Part shown: positions 12,697 through 21,433 of the stretch, piece by piece | How the letters are laid out: each line of letters starts with the position of its first letter | Position numbering within the stretch: position 1 is the stretch's first letter | From: Candidatus Omnitrophota bacterium | GTDB lineage: Bacteria; Omnitrophota; Gorgyraeia; Zapsychrales; JANLHA01 | Reading direction: 5' to 3' | NCBI GenBank assembly: GCA_023143685.1 | Contig: JAGLHE010000168.1 | Span: forward strand, 1-33,278 | DNA: 33,278 bases | Notes under the pieces: generated by a model | What the model saw: only the letters and a program-made list of their open reading frames with translations | What the model was told of the DNA's origin: nothing | The model's database searches: none | Made by a program: the position numbers and the translations under genes

Positions 12697-15408
12697 ATGA
12701 GTGACACTGTCACGATTACTATTGATGGAAAAACGATAAAGGCCCCAAAGGGGGCCAATCTGCTTAAGGTTGCCTTGGAACATGGCATTGATATTCCGAA
12801 ACTCTGTTATAACGAAAAGCTGACGCCGACGGGAGCTTGTAGTTTATGTATTGTTAAAATCGAGAATAGGCGGGGCTTTGTGAGGTCCTGCACCGTTGAA
12901 GTTGAGGATGGGATGGTCGTGACGGCGTTTGATGATCATTTGGAAGATATCCGTCGCACGACACTTGATATGATCCTGTCAAATCACGATGATGATTGTA
13001 TCAGCTGTTCAGCGGATGGAAATTGTGAACTGCAAGACCTTACTTTTCGTTACAATCTGGTCCGTGATCAACGTATGTATTCTCCAATGTGGGGCAATCT
13101 TGAAAACAGGTCTGATACAACTTCTCAAGTTTTGGACTATGATGCAACGCGGTGCATTCAATGTTCTCAATGTATTAAGGCTTGTCATGAACTTCAGGGA
13201 AAAGGTGTTCTTGGATATGCGGAGCGCGGTATTGGTACGTATGTCTTTGCCGGGATGGGGAGGTGGGAGGACTCGGAATGTGATGGTTGCGGGGAGTGTA
13301 TTCAACAATGTCCGACGGGAGCTATAACGTCCAAAGCGATTTATACACCGCATAAGATGATCCGCGAAAAAGATATTGATAGAAAAGTGACGACGATTTG
13401 CCCCTATTGCGGGGTGGGTTGTCAATTGGAACTTTCAATAAAAAAGAATAAAATTGTCAGGGTCGAAGGGGCAGATAGAGCTCCTAATTATGGAAAGATA
13501 TGTGTCAAAGGGCGGTTTGGCCTTGATTTTATTCATAGAGAAGATCGGCTCAAAAAGCCGTTGATGAAGAAAAATGGAAAATTTGAAGAAGTGGAGTGGG
13601 AAGAGGCTTTGGATTATACCGCAAAGCGTTTCCTGGAAATCAGGGAAAAACATGGGGCTGACGCGATTGCCGGTCTTTCTTCAGCGCGTTGTACTAATGA
13701 GGAAAACTTTGTGTTTCAAAAATTTATGCGCGCAGTTGTGGGGACGAATAATGTTGATCATTGCGCCCGTCTATGTCACGCATCAACAGTAGTTGGCCTG
13801 GCGGGGACCTTTGGTTCAGGGGCCATGACGAATTCCATTGACGAGTTAGAGGGGGCGGATGTTATTTTAGTGACAGGTTCTAACACAACCGAGACCCATC
13901 CTGTTATTGCGACACATATTAAACGAGCTGTCCTTTTTAAAGGGGCCAAGTTGATTGTTGTAGATCCGCGCAGGATTGATTTAGTGCGTTACGCGCACTT
14001 ATGGTTGCGGCAGAATAACGGAACCGATGTTGCCTGGATTAATGGTTTAATGAATATAATTATTTCAGAAGATATTCATGACCGGAAGTTTATTAAGGAG
14101 AGAACAGAAGGTTTTGCGGAATTAGAAACGCTTGCCAGGGACTATACGCCGGAAAAGGTTGAAAGTATCACAGGAATTCCGGCTGATCAGTTAAAAGAAG
14201 CTGCCAGGCTTTTTGGATCAGTCGATAAGGCGAGTATTGTTTATTCAATGGGCATTACTCAGCATACAACAGGGACAAATAATGTGCGTTCTTTGGCTAA
14301 TTTAGCCATGGTGACCGGGAATATTGGTAAGGAAAGTACGGGTGTCAATCCCTTACGCGGACAGAATAATGTTCAAGGGGCGTGTGATTTGGGAGCTCTT
14401 CCTAATGTGTATCCAGGGTATCAGAAAGTTGCTGACGTGGCGGCCAAGGAAAAATTTGAAAAAGCCTGGAATGCTAAATTGTCAGACAACGTGGGATATA
14501 CCATTGTAGAACTTATGCACGCGGCTTGCGACAAGAAAGTCAAGGCGCTTTATATTATGGGTGAAAATCCTATGGTCTCGGATCCGAATATCCAACATGT
14601 TAAGAAGGCATTGGAGTCTGTGGAATTTCTTGTTTGTCAGGATATTTTCCCAACAGAAACAACACAGTATGCGGATGTGGTATTCCCTGCATCTTCATTT
14701 GCGGAGAAAGAGGGGAATTACACGAATACGGAGCGAAGGGTATTGCCGCTTACTGCAGCTTTTGAACCGGTAGGAGAATCTAAACCCGATTGGGCGATTG
14801 TTCAAGAGATTTCTCGTCGTATGGGGTATGAGATGCATTATAAAAATGTGGGGGATATTATTGATGAGATCAACGCCCTGACACCGCAATATGCTGGTAT
14901 CACAAAGGAGAGAATTCAAAAAGGGGAATTATTACAATGGCCCTGTCCTGCGGTTGACCATCCTGGTACAAAATATCTTCATAAAGAAAAATTTGCAAAA
15001 GGAAAAGGGACCTTTTCTCCTGCCCCTTATATTCCTTCCAATGAATTGCCGGATAAGAAATATCCCTTTGTTTTATCAACGGGACGGATTCTTTATCATT
15101 ATCATACGGGAACGATGTCACGTCGTTCGGAAGCTTTAAACCGGTATGTTGAGGGGCCGTATGTTGAAATGAATCAAGGAGACTGCGAGGCGTTGGGTGT
15201 GAAAGATAAGGATAAGGTGAGGGTCTCATCGCGGCGAGGGGAAATCACAACAACTGTTTTAGAAACCAGGCGGGTGAAAAAAGGAAGTGTTTTTATTCCC
15301 TTCCATTTTGCTGAAGCAGCGGCAAATATGTTGACGAATGATGCGTTTGATCCTACGGCCAAGATTCCAGAGCTTAAAGTTTGCGCGTGTAAAGTAGAAA
15401 AAGTTTAG
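12697..15408 (+). CDS. fdhF: Formate dehydrogenase catalytic subunit (W/Mo-bis-MGD), cysteine form
   Basis: 903 aa, an FdsA/FdhA-type fusion. The N-terminus is NuoG-like: plant-type [2Fe-2S] ('LCYNEKLTPTGACSLCIV'), a His-Cys 4Fe-4S site ('NHDDDCISCSADGNCELQ') and two 4Fe-4S motifs ('CIQCSQCIKACHE', 'CDGCGECIQQCPTG'). The molybdopterin oxidoreductase body follows, with its own 4Fe-4S site ('CPYCGVGCQLEL...GKICVKGRFG') and a C-terminal molydop_binding domain ('FVLSTGRILYHYHTGTMSRRS'). The active-site motif is 'HCARLCHASTV'. Residue 360 is encoded by TGT, so the metal ligand is Cys and not Sec. It oxidises formate or reduces CO2 in the cytoplasm and exchanges electrons with the NuoEF-like subunits. 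Tungstate genes downstream favour tungsten. Confidence 0.95.
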   Translation: MSDTVTITIDGKTIKAPKGANLLKVALEHGIDIPKLCYNEKLTPTGACSLCIVKIENRRGFVRSCTVEVEDGMVVTAFDDHLEDIRRTTLDMILSNHDDDCISCSADGNCELQDLTFRYNLVRDQRMYSPMWGNLENRSDTTSQVLDYDATRCIQCSQCIKACHELQGKGVLGYAERGIGTYVFAGMGRWEDSECDGCGECIQQCPTGAITSKAIYTPHKMIREKDIDRKVTTICPYCGVGCQLELSIKKNKIVRVEGADRAPNYGKICVKGRFGLDFIHREDRLKKPLMKKNGKFEEVEWEEALDYTAKRFLEIREKHGADAIAGLSSARCTNEENFVFQKFMRAVVGTNNVDHCARLCHASTVVGLAGTFGSGAMTNSIDELEGADVILVTGSNTTETHPVIATHIKRAVLFKGAKLIVVDPRRIDLVRYAHLWLRQNNGTDVAWINGLMNIIISEDIHDRKFIKERTEGFAELETLARDYTPEKVESITGIPADQLKEAARLFGSVDKASIVYSMGITQHTTGTNNVRSLANLAMVTGNIGKESTGVNPLRGQNNVQGACDLGALPNVYPGYQKVADVAAKEKFEKAWNAKLSDNVGYTIVELMHAACDKKVKALYIMGENPMVSDPNIQHVKKALESVEFLVCQDIFPTETTQYADVVFPASSFAEKEGNYTNTERRVLPLTAAFEPVGESKPDWAIVQEISRRMGYEMHYKNVGDIIDEINALTPQYAGITKERIQKGELLQWPCPAVDHPGTKYLHKEKFAKGKGTFSPAPYIPSNELPDKKYPFVLSTGRILYHYHTGTMSRRSEALNRYVEGPYVEMNQGDCEALGVKDKDKVRVSSRRGEITTTVLETRRVKKGSVFIPFHFAEAAANMLTNDAFDPTAKIPELKVCACKVEKV

Positions 15409-15460
15409 ATAAAAATTGCTGCATTATATGAGTTCTTGTTTGACAGAATTATTGTAAATT

Positions 15461-15506
15461 CTCCCTGTTTTGTCAAAATTATATGAATGAAACAGGGGGT
15501 TTTTTA
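15461..15506 (+). terminator. Intrinsic terminator of the FDH operon
   Basis: CCCTGTTT pairs with AAACAGGG, followed by a T-run, 50 bp after the fdhF stop. It separates the FDH genes from the cofactor operon. Confidence 0.85.
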
Positions 15507-15517
15507 TAAATTCCCGA

Positions 15518-15534
15518 TATGCATATTTTGCATA
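15518..15534. promoter_or_regulatory. Inverted repeat (possible ModE-type operator)
   Basis: A perfect TATGCA-N5-TGCATA lies 33 bp upstream of the ModE-like start. Position and symmetry suggest autoregulation; the half-site differs from the E. coli ModE site. Confidence 0.45.
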
Positions 15535-15567
15535 ATGGATTAATCCTCAATTATAGAGGAATAGATA

Positions 15568-15960
15568 ATGCTACAGGTTAAATCAAAAGTTTGGTTGGAG
15601 AAAAACGAAAACCTGGTTTTTGGCAGCGGGAAGGCATTGATTTTAAGAGCGATTGCCGAGACGGGATCAATTAATAAGGCCGCGAAAAAGTTGAACATGT
15701 CCTATCGTCATGCCTGGAGTTATATCCGGTCAGCTGAGCAGAAAATGAATCGACAGCTTCTTATTCGGGTTAAAGGTGGTTTCGACGGTGGTGGGGCATA
15801 CTTGACGGAGTATGCAAAAGATTTGCTAATAAAGTTTGAGGCGCTTGAATCGAAGATAACGGAATTTGTTGATTGTTGTTATGAGGAAATATTTGTTAAT
15901 GATAATAAAAAATTAATCGAAGGCAACCGGGGTGAAGATGGAACCTGTAAAAATAATTAA
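15568..15960 (+). CDS. ModE-type winged-helix regulator (N-terminal domain only)
   Basis: 130 aa. It carries the ModE/LysR-like winged-helix signature: 'LRAIAETGSINKAAKKLNMSYRHAWSYIRSAEQKMNRQLLIRVKGG..GGGAYLTEYAKDLL'. The C-terminal Mop/TOBE ligand domains of full ModE (~260 aa) are missing, so it either senses oxyanions through a partner or senses nothing directly; a Mop/TOBE-like region is seen instead at the end of TupC. As first gene of the tungstate/cofactor operon it is the likely local regulator. RBS GAGGAA. Its 3' end overlaps fdhD by 29 bp. Confidence 0.88.
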   Translation: MLQVKSKVWLEKNENLVFGSGKALILRAIAETGSINKAAKKLNMSYRHAWSYIRSAEQKMNRQLLIRVKGGFDGGGAYLTEYAKDLLIKFEALESKITEFVDCCYEEIFVNDNKKLIEGNRGEDGTCKNN

Positions 15961-16705
15961 GATTAAAAAGGATAGTAAAGAGACAGTTGAAGATTGGGTA
16001 GCGATGGAAGTCCCGTTTACTGTCAATGCCCTGGACAAGGAGTTGGCAACCCTTTTGAGTACCCCGCGTCATCTTGAAGATTTAGTCAGGGGTTTTCTTT
16101 TTACATCCGGTTTAATTAATGATGTAGAGGATATCGAGACGATAAGTATTGATACCCGATGCTGGGTTGCCGATATCAAACTGAATCCACTGATCCAGGA
16201 AAAAGATATGTTATTTCGGAAATTATACACCTCCGGTTGTGGTGGAGGTGTGTTGTTGCAAAATGTATTGAAAAATGAAGAAAGCTTAAAAATATCATCT
16301 GATATCAGGATCAGGAGCGTGGATATTAACAGGATGATGAGTGATTTTCAAAAAAGGTCAGAGGTCTTTTTAAAAACAGGGGGGACACATAGTGCCGCGC
16401 TTGCTGATTGTAAAGATATGTTGATATTCAGGGAAGATATCGGGAGGCATAATGCCGTAGATAAGGTGATCGGCCAGGCATTATCTCAGCAGATTCCTTT
16501 CGGAGATAAAATTATTCTGACTTCGGGCAGGGTTTCAACCGAAATTATTTTTAAAATGCAGAAATGTCAAATCCCTATTATTGTGTCTAAAAGCGCGCCT
16601 ACAGGCAGGGCGGTGAGGTTGGCAGAAAATTTTGGCATAACCCTTATCGGTTTTGCCAGGGGACAAAGGATGAATATATACAGCGGAGAAGAAAGGGTTG
16701 AATAA
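15932..16705 (+). CDS. fdhD: Formate dehydrogenase accessory sulfurtransferase FdhD
   Basis: 257 aa from GTG at 15932 (an ATG at 15938 is equally possible). FdhD family motifs are visible: 'ALDKELATLLSTPRHLEDLVRGFLFTSGLI', 'TGGTHSAALAD', 'EDIGRHNAVDKVIG', 'LTSGRVSTEIIFKMQKCQIPIIVSKSAPTGRAVRLAE'. FdhD hands sulfur to the metal-bis-MGD cofactor of formate dehydrogenase. The E. coli loop CGVC (Cys-x-x-Cys) appears here as 'SGCGGGV', with only the first cysteine. The gene overlaps both neighbours, suggesting coupling with the regulator and tupA. Its client is presumably the FDH encoded just upstream. Confidence 0.95.
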   Translation: MKMEPVKIIKIKKDSKETVEDWVAMEVPFTVNALDKELATLLSTPRHLEDLVRGFLFTSGLINDVEDIETISIDTRCWVADIKLNPLIQEKDMLFRKLYTSGCGGGVLLQNVLKNEESLKISSDIRIRSVDINRMMSDFQKRSEVFLKTGGTHSAALADCKDMLIFREDIGRHNAVDKVIGQALSQQIPFGDKIILTSGRVSTEIIFKMQKCQIPIIVSKSAPTGRAVRLAENFGITLIGFARGQRMNIYSGEERVE

Positions 16706-17558
16706 TTTTATCGGTTTTCTAAAAAGAGCAAGGCGGGTATACCTTTTTTTCATTATGGCAGCGGTATTCCTTTTTTTGGCATGTTTCACAAATACTGGTT
16801 TTGCCAAAGAATCATTGAAATTAGCGACGACAACCAGTACTCAGGAAGCAGGGATACTGGATCACATCTTAGAGCCTTTTGAAAAGAAGCATAATGTCAA
16901 TGTTTATGTTATTGCTGTCGGAACGGGCAAGGCTCTTAAACTTGGGGAAAATGGGGACGTTGACATTGTTTTAGTTCATGCCCAAAAGGCTGAAGAGAAG
17001 TTTGTCAGGGAGAAATATGGCGTCAACCGGCGGCAGTTGATGTATAACGATTTTATTATTCTTGGCCCGGAGGGTGACCCCGCGGGAATTACCGGTTTAA
17101 GAGATGCTAAAGTAGCCTTTAAGAAAATACATGCGGCAGAGAAATTGTTTATTTCCCGTGGCGATGATTCCGGAACGCATAAGAAAGAAAAAAGTATCTG
17201 GGAACAGATAAATATCATACCCCAGCCAGGGAGTTGGTATTATGAAGCCGGCCAAGGGATGAGTACTACCCTGAGAATGGCGGATGAAAAAGACGCCTAT
17301 GTCTTGGTTGATCGGGGCACATATATCGACCATGAGGATGATCTCAGTTTGAAATTGATGGTTGAAGGTGATAAGGATTTATTTAACCAATACGGTGTTA
17401 TTGCTGTAAATCCTGATAAACATAATCATGTTAAACATGAACTGGCAATGGATCTCATTACGTGGCTTACTTCTGTAGAATGTCAAAGTATGATTGACGG
17501 ATACATGATGAGAGGACATCGGCTGTTCATGGCTAATACTAATAAACAGGTTCGATAA
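16698..17558 (+). CDS. tupA: Tungstate ABC transporter substrate-binding protein
   Basis: 286 aa with a TTG start (16698) overlapping fdhD by 8 bp; an internal ATG at 16755 is an alternative that would still leave a hydrophobic segment. A signal peptide (VYLFFIMAAVFLFLACF) precedes the mature part. 'LATTTSTQEAGILDHILEPFEKK' carries the TTTS oxyanion-binding motif of TupA, and 'SRGDDSGTHKKEKSIW' is the second binding segment typical of TupA/WtpA-like proteins. Both distinguish it from ModA. It binds tungstate in the periplasm and delivers it to TupB. The TAATG overlap with tupB implies coupled translation. Confidence 0.93.
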   Translation: MNNFIGFLKRARRVYLFFIMAAVFLFLACFTNTGFAKESLKLATTTSTQEAGILDHILEPFEKKHNVNVYVIAVGTGKALKLGENGDVDIVLVHAQKAEEKFVREKYGVNRRQLMYNDFIILGPEGDPAGITGLRDAKVAFKKIHAAEKLFISRGDDSGTHKKEKSIWEQINIIPQPGSWYYEAGQGMSTTLRMADEKDAYVLVDRGTYIDHEDDLSLKLMVEGDKDLFNQYGVIAVNPDKHNHVKHELAMDLITWLTSVECQSMIDGYMMRGHRLFMANTNKQVR

Positions 17559-18262
17559 TGGAATATATTTTTGCCGGCGTAAAAGAAGCGTTCAGGATTA
17601 TTTTCACTTTCGATGCGCAGTTTTTGCGGATAGTTTTTACATCAATCAGAGTATCAACCTCTGCGACGCTATTGAGCGTGCTGTTTGGCGTTCCTCTTGG
17701 GATTTTTTTGGCGGAAAAGAAATTTTTTGGACGTGATACCCTCGTTGTCATCATTAATACACTCATGTCTATCCCGACGGTTGTCGTGGGCCTTATGTTA
17801 TATTCATTTTTATCGAGGAGAGGGCCGTTGGGTGAGATGGGACTTCTTTATACCTCGGCAGCAATGATTATCGGCCAATTTGTCCTCATCCTTCCCATCA
17901 TTACCGGATTGACCATAACAGCTATTCAAAGCCTGGACGGGAGGGTCAGGAAAACGATTTGGTCGATGGGCGCTGATTATAAACAAGGCCTTATTATGTT
18001 TTTACATGAAGCGCGATATGGTATTCTCGCCGCTGTTGTTGTTGGGTTCGGGCGGGCTTTTTCCGAGATTGGTATTTCTATGATGCTGGGTGGGAACATT
18101 AGGGGATATACCCGTAATATTACGACAGCTATTGCCCTGGAAACCAGTAAGGGGGAATTCGCTTTGGGTATTTCGTTAGGAGTTGTCCTTTTGGCCATCT
18201 CTCTTGTTATCAATCTGATATTCACGCAGTTGCAGAAAAGAGCAAAATATGAGTTGTTATGA
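17558..18262 (+). CDS. tupB: Tungstate ABC transporter permease
   Basis: 234 aa, about five to six transmembrane helices, a binding-protein-dependent permease. The EAA loop is seen as 'GADYKQGLIMFLHEARYGILAAVVVGFGRAFSEIG'. Sequence and order (A-B-C) match TupB. Its ATG overlaps the tupA stop by one base and its end overlaps tupC by 14 bp. Confidence 0.93.
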   Translation: MEYIFAGVKEAFRIIFTFDAQFLRIVFTSIRVSTSATLLSVLFGVPLGIFLAEKKFFGRDTLVVIINTLMSIPTVVVGLMLYSFLSRRGPLGEMGLLYTSAAMIIGQFVLILPIITGLTITAIQSLDGRVRKTIWSMGADYKQGLIMFLHEARYGILAAVVVGFGRAFSEIGISMMLGGNIRGYTRNITTAIALETSKGEFALGISLGVVLLAISLVINLIFTQLQKRAKYELL

Positions 18263-19259
18263 GCTGGAAGGGGTTAGACAAAAATTTAATGAGTTTACAT
18301 TAAAAATAGAGAAATGCTGTTTTATAAAGGGCAAAATTTATTCCTTAGTCGGGCCGAATGGATGCGGGAAATCAACTTTTTTGAATATTCTTTCATTTCT
18401 CGATAAGCCATTAGAAGGGAAGATTTCTTTCAAAGGGAAGACGGTTGATAATTCTAATCCGCGGGAAGTTGTTTCCTTAAGAAGACAAATAGGCTATTTT
18501 TTACAAAATACTTACTTGTTCAATATGAGTGTATACGATAACGTTGCCTATGGATTAAAATTAAGAAAGATACCGGAAAGTGAAATCAGGAGGAGGGCCG
18601 GTTCAATGTTGGCAACCCTTTCGTTATCACACATTAGTGATAAACATGTCCGCCGGCTTTCGGGTGGAGAAGCTCAAAAAGTTGCGCTCGCTCGAACTCT
18701 TGTGCTGGATACGGATGTTTTGTTGTTAGACGAACCGACAAGCAATGTTGATAAAAACAGTACGCGCGTTATTGAAGAGGTTGTTCTTGCTTTGAATAAA
18801 GAAAGGCAGACGACGGTGTTTGTCGCAACGCATTCATTTGATCAGGCATACAGGCTGTCACACAATGTTGTTTCTATGATCAACGGAGGTATTAAAGAAA
18901 TAAGTTGCGAAAATGTATTTTCCGGAGTTTTGGTAAAGGAGGAGAATGACCTGTATGCTCTTAAGTTAACTGACACTGTGGTGTTAAAACTGGTTTATTG
19001 TGAAAATAAATTGGTTACTGTAGTTGTTGATCCCAAAGATATTGTTCTTTCTCTTGAACAGTTTGATTCCAGCGCCTGTAATAGTTTTTCAGGAAAGATA
19101 AACAAGATAGAAGAGGTTAATGGCTTCCTGCGGGTGTTTGTTGATGTGGGAGTCATATTTTGTGCTGTTGTTACACAGGCGTCTTTTCATCGCCTGCAGT
19201 TAAATATTGGAAGAAAAATTTGGGTTACCTTTAAGGTTGCTTCTGTGAAAGTTCTTTAG
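18249..19259 (+). CDS. tupC: Tungstate ABC transporter ATPase with C-terminal Mop/TOBE-like region
   Basis: 336 aa. The ATPase domain (1-~220) has Walker A 'GPNGCGKST', Q-loop 'GYFLQNTYLF', signature 'LSGGEAQKVALAR', Walker B 'VLLLDEPTSNVD' and switch His 'VATHSFDQAY'. The last ~110 residues are beta-rich with 'VDPKDIVLS..' and 'FSGKINKIEEV..FLRVFVDVG', typical of the TOBE/Mop domain that binds oxyanions in ModC-type ATPases; this may allow feedback inhibition of import by tungstate or molybdate. The start overlaps tupB. Confidence 0.92.
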   Translation: MSCYELEGVRQKFNEFTLKIEKCCFIKGKIYSLVGPNGCGKSTFLNILSFLDKPLEGKISFKGKTVDNSNPREVVSLRRQIGYFLQNTYLFNMSVYDNVAYGLKLRKIPESEIRRRAGSMLATLSLSHISDKHVRRLSGGEAQKVALARTLVLDTDVLLLDEPTSNVDKNSTRVIEEVVLALNKERQTTVFVATHSFDQAYRLSHNVVSMINGGIKEISCENVFSGVLVKEENDLYALKLTDTVVLKLVYCENKLVTVVVDPKDIVLSLEQFDSSACNSFSGKINKIEEVNGFLRVFVDVGVIFCAVVTQASFHRLQLNIGRKIWVTFKVASVKVL

Positions 19260-19273
19260 TCTGAGATCCGAAT

Positions 19274-20494
19274 ATGATTACATTTGACAAATCATTACAA
19301 TTTGTTTCCAAAAACACCGCTCGATTGTCGTCAGTAAACATTGAGGTTATTGAATCCGTTGACAGGGTGCTTGCTCAAGATGTTTTCTCGCCGGTGGATT
19401 TGCCTCCTTTTAACAAGTCCGCGGTAGATGGTTATGGTGTCAAAGTCAAGGATACAGCGCATGTCCCGGTGCAACTCAAACGCGTCGGGTTTATTGAGGC
19501 GGGGCAGCATTATCGACGGACAATTAAACAAGGGGAGTGTGTTAAAATCATGACAGGAGCACCTGTTCCGAAAGGTGTTGAGGCCATTGTTATGATTGAA
19601 GATACGTCAGTTGATAATCGTTCCTGGGTAACAGTAAAGAAACATGTTTCTAAGGGGAAGAATATTTGCCGGTGCGGGGAAGACGTTCAAAAGGGGCAAA
19701 CGGTCTTAAGAAAAGGTAGTATTATACGAGGCCCTGAGATCCTCCTTTTGTCGGGGTTAGGGAAGAAAACAGTCAGGGTTTACAGGAAGCCTAAAATCGC
19801 CATTCTTAATACCGGGGGGGAGGTCGTTGAGCCTGGTAAAAAAGTTGGAAAAAATAAAATATATAATAGCAATGGCCCTTTATTGGTTTCTCTTTGTAAG
19901 AGAAAAGGTTTGACTGCAAATTATCTGGGGATTGTAGAGGACAGGGAAGAGAAACTTTCCGAGAGTATCCGGGAAGGTTTGCGTGATGATGTTTTAATCA
20001 TTACGGGCGGAGTTTCCATGGGCGATTATGACCTTGTGCCGCATATTTTAAGAAAATCAGGAGTTAAGATAGTTTTTCATAAAGTCAGGATGAAGCCGGG
20101 GCAACCATTTTTATTCGGTATAAGTAAGAACGGAATTGTATTTGGTCTTCCAGGGAACCCGGTGGCAACCTTTTTGACTTTTAACTTATTTATTAAGCCG
20201 GCGATAGATAAAATGAAGGGTATGACGTGGTATAAACCGAAATTTTTGAAAGGAATTTTAGGAAGAAATTTTTGTCATAATCCCGGGAGGAAACATTTTG
20301 TTAAGGCCGTGATAAAGCCTTCAAAGGAAGGCCTGGCAAAAATATATCCGGTAAAGGGCCATGGTTCGGGTGATGTTGTTTCTTTAACAAAGGTGAATGG
20401 ATTCATGGCCATTGACGAGAACGTTTCCAAATTAGAAAAAGGTATGAAGGCGGATTATATTCTATGGACGGAAGAATCTATTCAATCCATTTAA
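19274..20494 (+). CDS. moeA: Molybdopterin molybdo-/tungstotransferase MoeA
   Basis: 406 aa, full length for MoeA. Markers: 'SPVDLPPFNKSAVDGYGV' (the active-site DxPPFxxSxxDGY motif), 'CVKIMTGAPVPKGVEAIVMIEDT', 'GGEVVEPG', 'TGGVSMGDYDLV', 'MKPGQPFLFG..VFGLPGNPVATFLTF'. It inserts the metal oxyanion into adenylylated molybdopterin made by the Mog-type enzyme encoded just downstream. 'FNKSAVDGYG' instead of 'FDNSAMDGYA' resembles variants I associate with archaea and anaerobes. With TupABC upstream, the metal inserted may be W. It overlaps the MOSC gene by 31 bp. Confidence 0.95.
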   Translation: MITFDKSLQFVSKNTARLSSVNIEVIESVDRVLAQDVFSPVDLPPFNKSAVDGYGVKVKDTAHVPVQLKRVGFIEAGQHYRRTIKQGECVKIMTGAPVPKGVEAIVMIEDTSVDNRSWVTVKKHVSKGKNICRCGEDVQKGQTVLRKGSIIRGPEILLLSGLGKKTVRVYRKPKIAILNTGGEVVEPGKKVGKNKIYNSNGPLLVSLCKRKGLTANYLGIVEDREEKLSESIREGLRDDVLIITGGVSMGDYDLVPHILRKSGVKIVFHKVRMKPGQPFLFGISKNGIVFGLPGNPVATFLTFNLFIKPAIDKMKGMTWYKPKFLKGILGRNFCHNPGRKHFVKAVIKPSKEGLAKIYPVKGHGSGDVVSLTKVNGFMAIDENVSKLEKGMKADYILWTEESIQSI

Positions 20495-20925
20495 GCGAGA
20501 TGAAAGGATCGTCTTGTGTGGAGGTTAAACAGGCTAAGGTTGTGCGAAATTTTGGCTTGGAGTCCGATATCCGCGCAGGGGATACGGTTAAACAGGTGAG
20601 CCTGCATTCGATTGAAGGCATTCGGCGGCAGAGAAAATGCGCAAGAATTGGTGAGACGAAAAAGAACCTTGTCCCTGGTGATTTTTCCGAAAACATAACC
20701 ACGATAGATATGGATTTAACCAGTTTGAAATTACACGATAAACTCAAAATCAACTCAAAGGTTGTTTTGGAAATATCGAAGATCGGGAAGGAATGTTATG
20801 AATATTGTCCTCGAGAAGCAAGTAAGAATCATTGTGTTATTCCAAAAGAGGCTATATTCGTCAAAGCATTAACGAGTGGAACGATTTCTACCGGCGATAC
20901 AATTGAGGTAATGAAAGATGTTTAA
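20464..20925 (+). CDS. MOSC domain protein
   Basis: 153 aa. It begins 'GRIYSIHLSEMKG', the usual first strand of small MOSC proteins, which supports the upstream ATG even though it lies inside moeA. 'FSENITT..DL' and the cysteine motif 'IGKECYEYCPREASKNHCVIPKEAIFVKAL' are diagnostic. Small MOSC proteins are thought to handle sulfur or pterin cofactor intermediates and are often fused to or paired with MogA, as here (8-bp overlap with the next gene). The exact reaction is not established. Confidence 0.92.
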   Translation: MDGRIYSIHLSEMKGSSCVEVKQAKVVRNFGLESDIRAGDTVKQVSLHSIEGIRRQRKCARIGETKKNLVPGDFSENITTIDMDLTSLKLHDKLKINSKVVLEISKIGKECYEYCPREASKNHCVIPKEAIFVKALTSGTISTGDTIEVMKDV

Positions 20926-21394
20926 ATTTTCAGTTCTAACAATCAGCGATAGATGTTCAAAAGGGGAATGTGAGGATACGAGCGGGAAGGTTATTATTGA
21001 CATGATGAACAATTTAGATGGTGAAGTTGCCTGCTATGAGATTGTCCCGGATGAACCGGATCTAATAAAGGATAAATTAATAACATATTGTGACCATCTG
21101 AAAGTTCAACTTGTTTTAACGACAGGGGGGACGGGCTTAGGGCCAAGGGATGTGACGCCGGAGGCGACAAGAGAAATAGCTCATAAAATTATTCCGGGGA
21201 TTTCTGAAGCCATACGATTAGAGGGTATGAAAAAAACAAAGAAGGCAATGCTTTCCAGGGGAATAAGCGCGTTGCGGCGGGGTTCGATTATAATTAACTT
21301 GCCCGGTAGTCCCAGGGGAGTCAGGGAGTCTTTGGAAATTATTCTGGATATTATCCCGCATGCTCTTGATATGGTAAAAGGTATGAGGCATTAA
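20918..21394 (+). CDS. mogA: Molybdopterin adenylyltransferase (MoaB/Mog family)
   Basis: 158 aa, a single MPT-binding domain. 'SVLTISDRCSKGECEDTSG' start, 'LVLTTGGTGLGPRDVTPEAT' (MPT-binding loop) and 'INLPGSPRGVRESLE' are the family motifs. It adenylylates molybdopterin to give MPT-AMP for MoeA. Length and sequence fit both MogA and MoaB; enzyme activity is inferred from context, being the only such domain besides MoeA here. Overlaps the MOSC gene. Confidence 0.93.
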   Translation: MFKFSVLTISDRCSKGECEDTSGKVIIDMMNNLDGEVACYEIVPDEPDLIKDKLITYCDHLKVQLVLTTGGTGLGPRDVTPEATREIAHKIIPGISEAIRLEGMKKTKKAMLSRGISALRRGSIIINLPGSPRGVRESLEIILDIIPHALDMVKGMRH

Positions 21395-21433
21395 AAAGTT
21401 TGAATATAATTAACACTTGGAGGGGTTGTTACA

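Noticed and set aside
13774-13776. Selenocysteine codon in the formate dehydrogenase
   Set aside because: The active-site codon is TGT (Cys), not TGA, and no SECIS-like need arises.
15440-15468. TTGACA box after fdhF
   Set aside because: No -10 hexamer at a suitable spacing; the position falls within the terminator.
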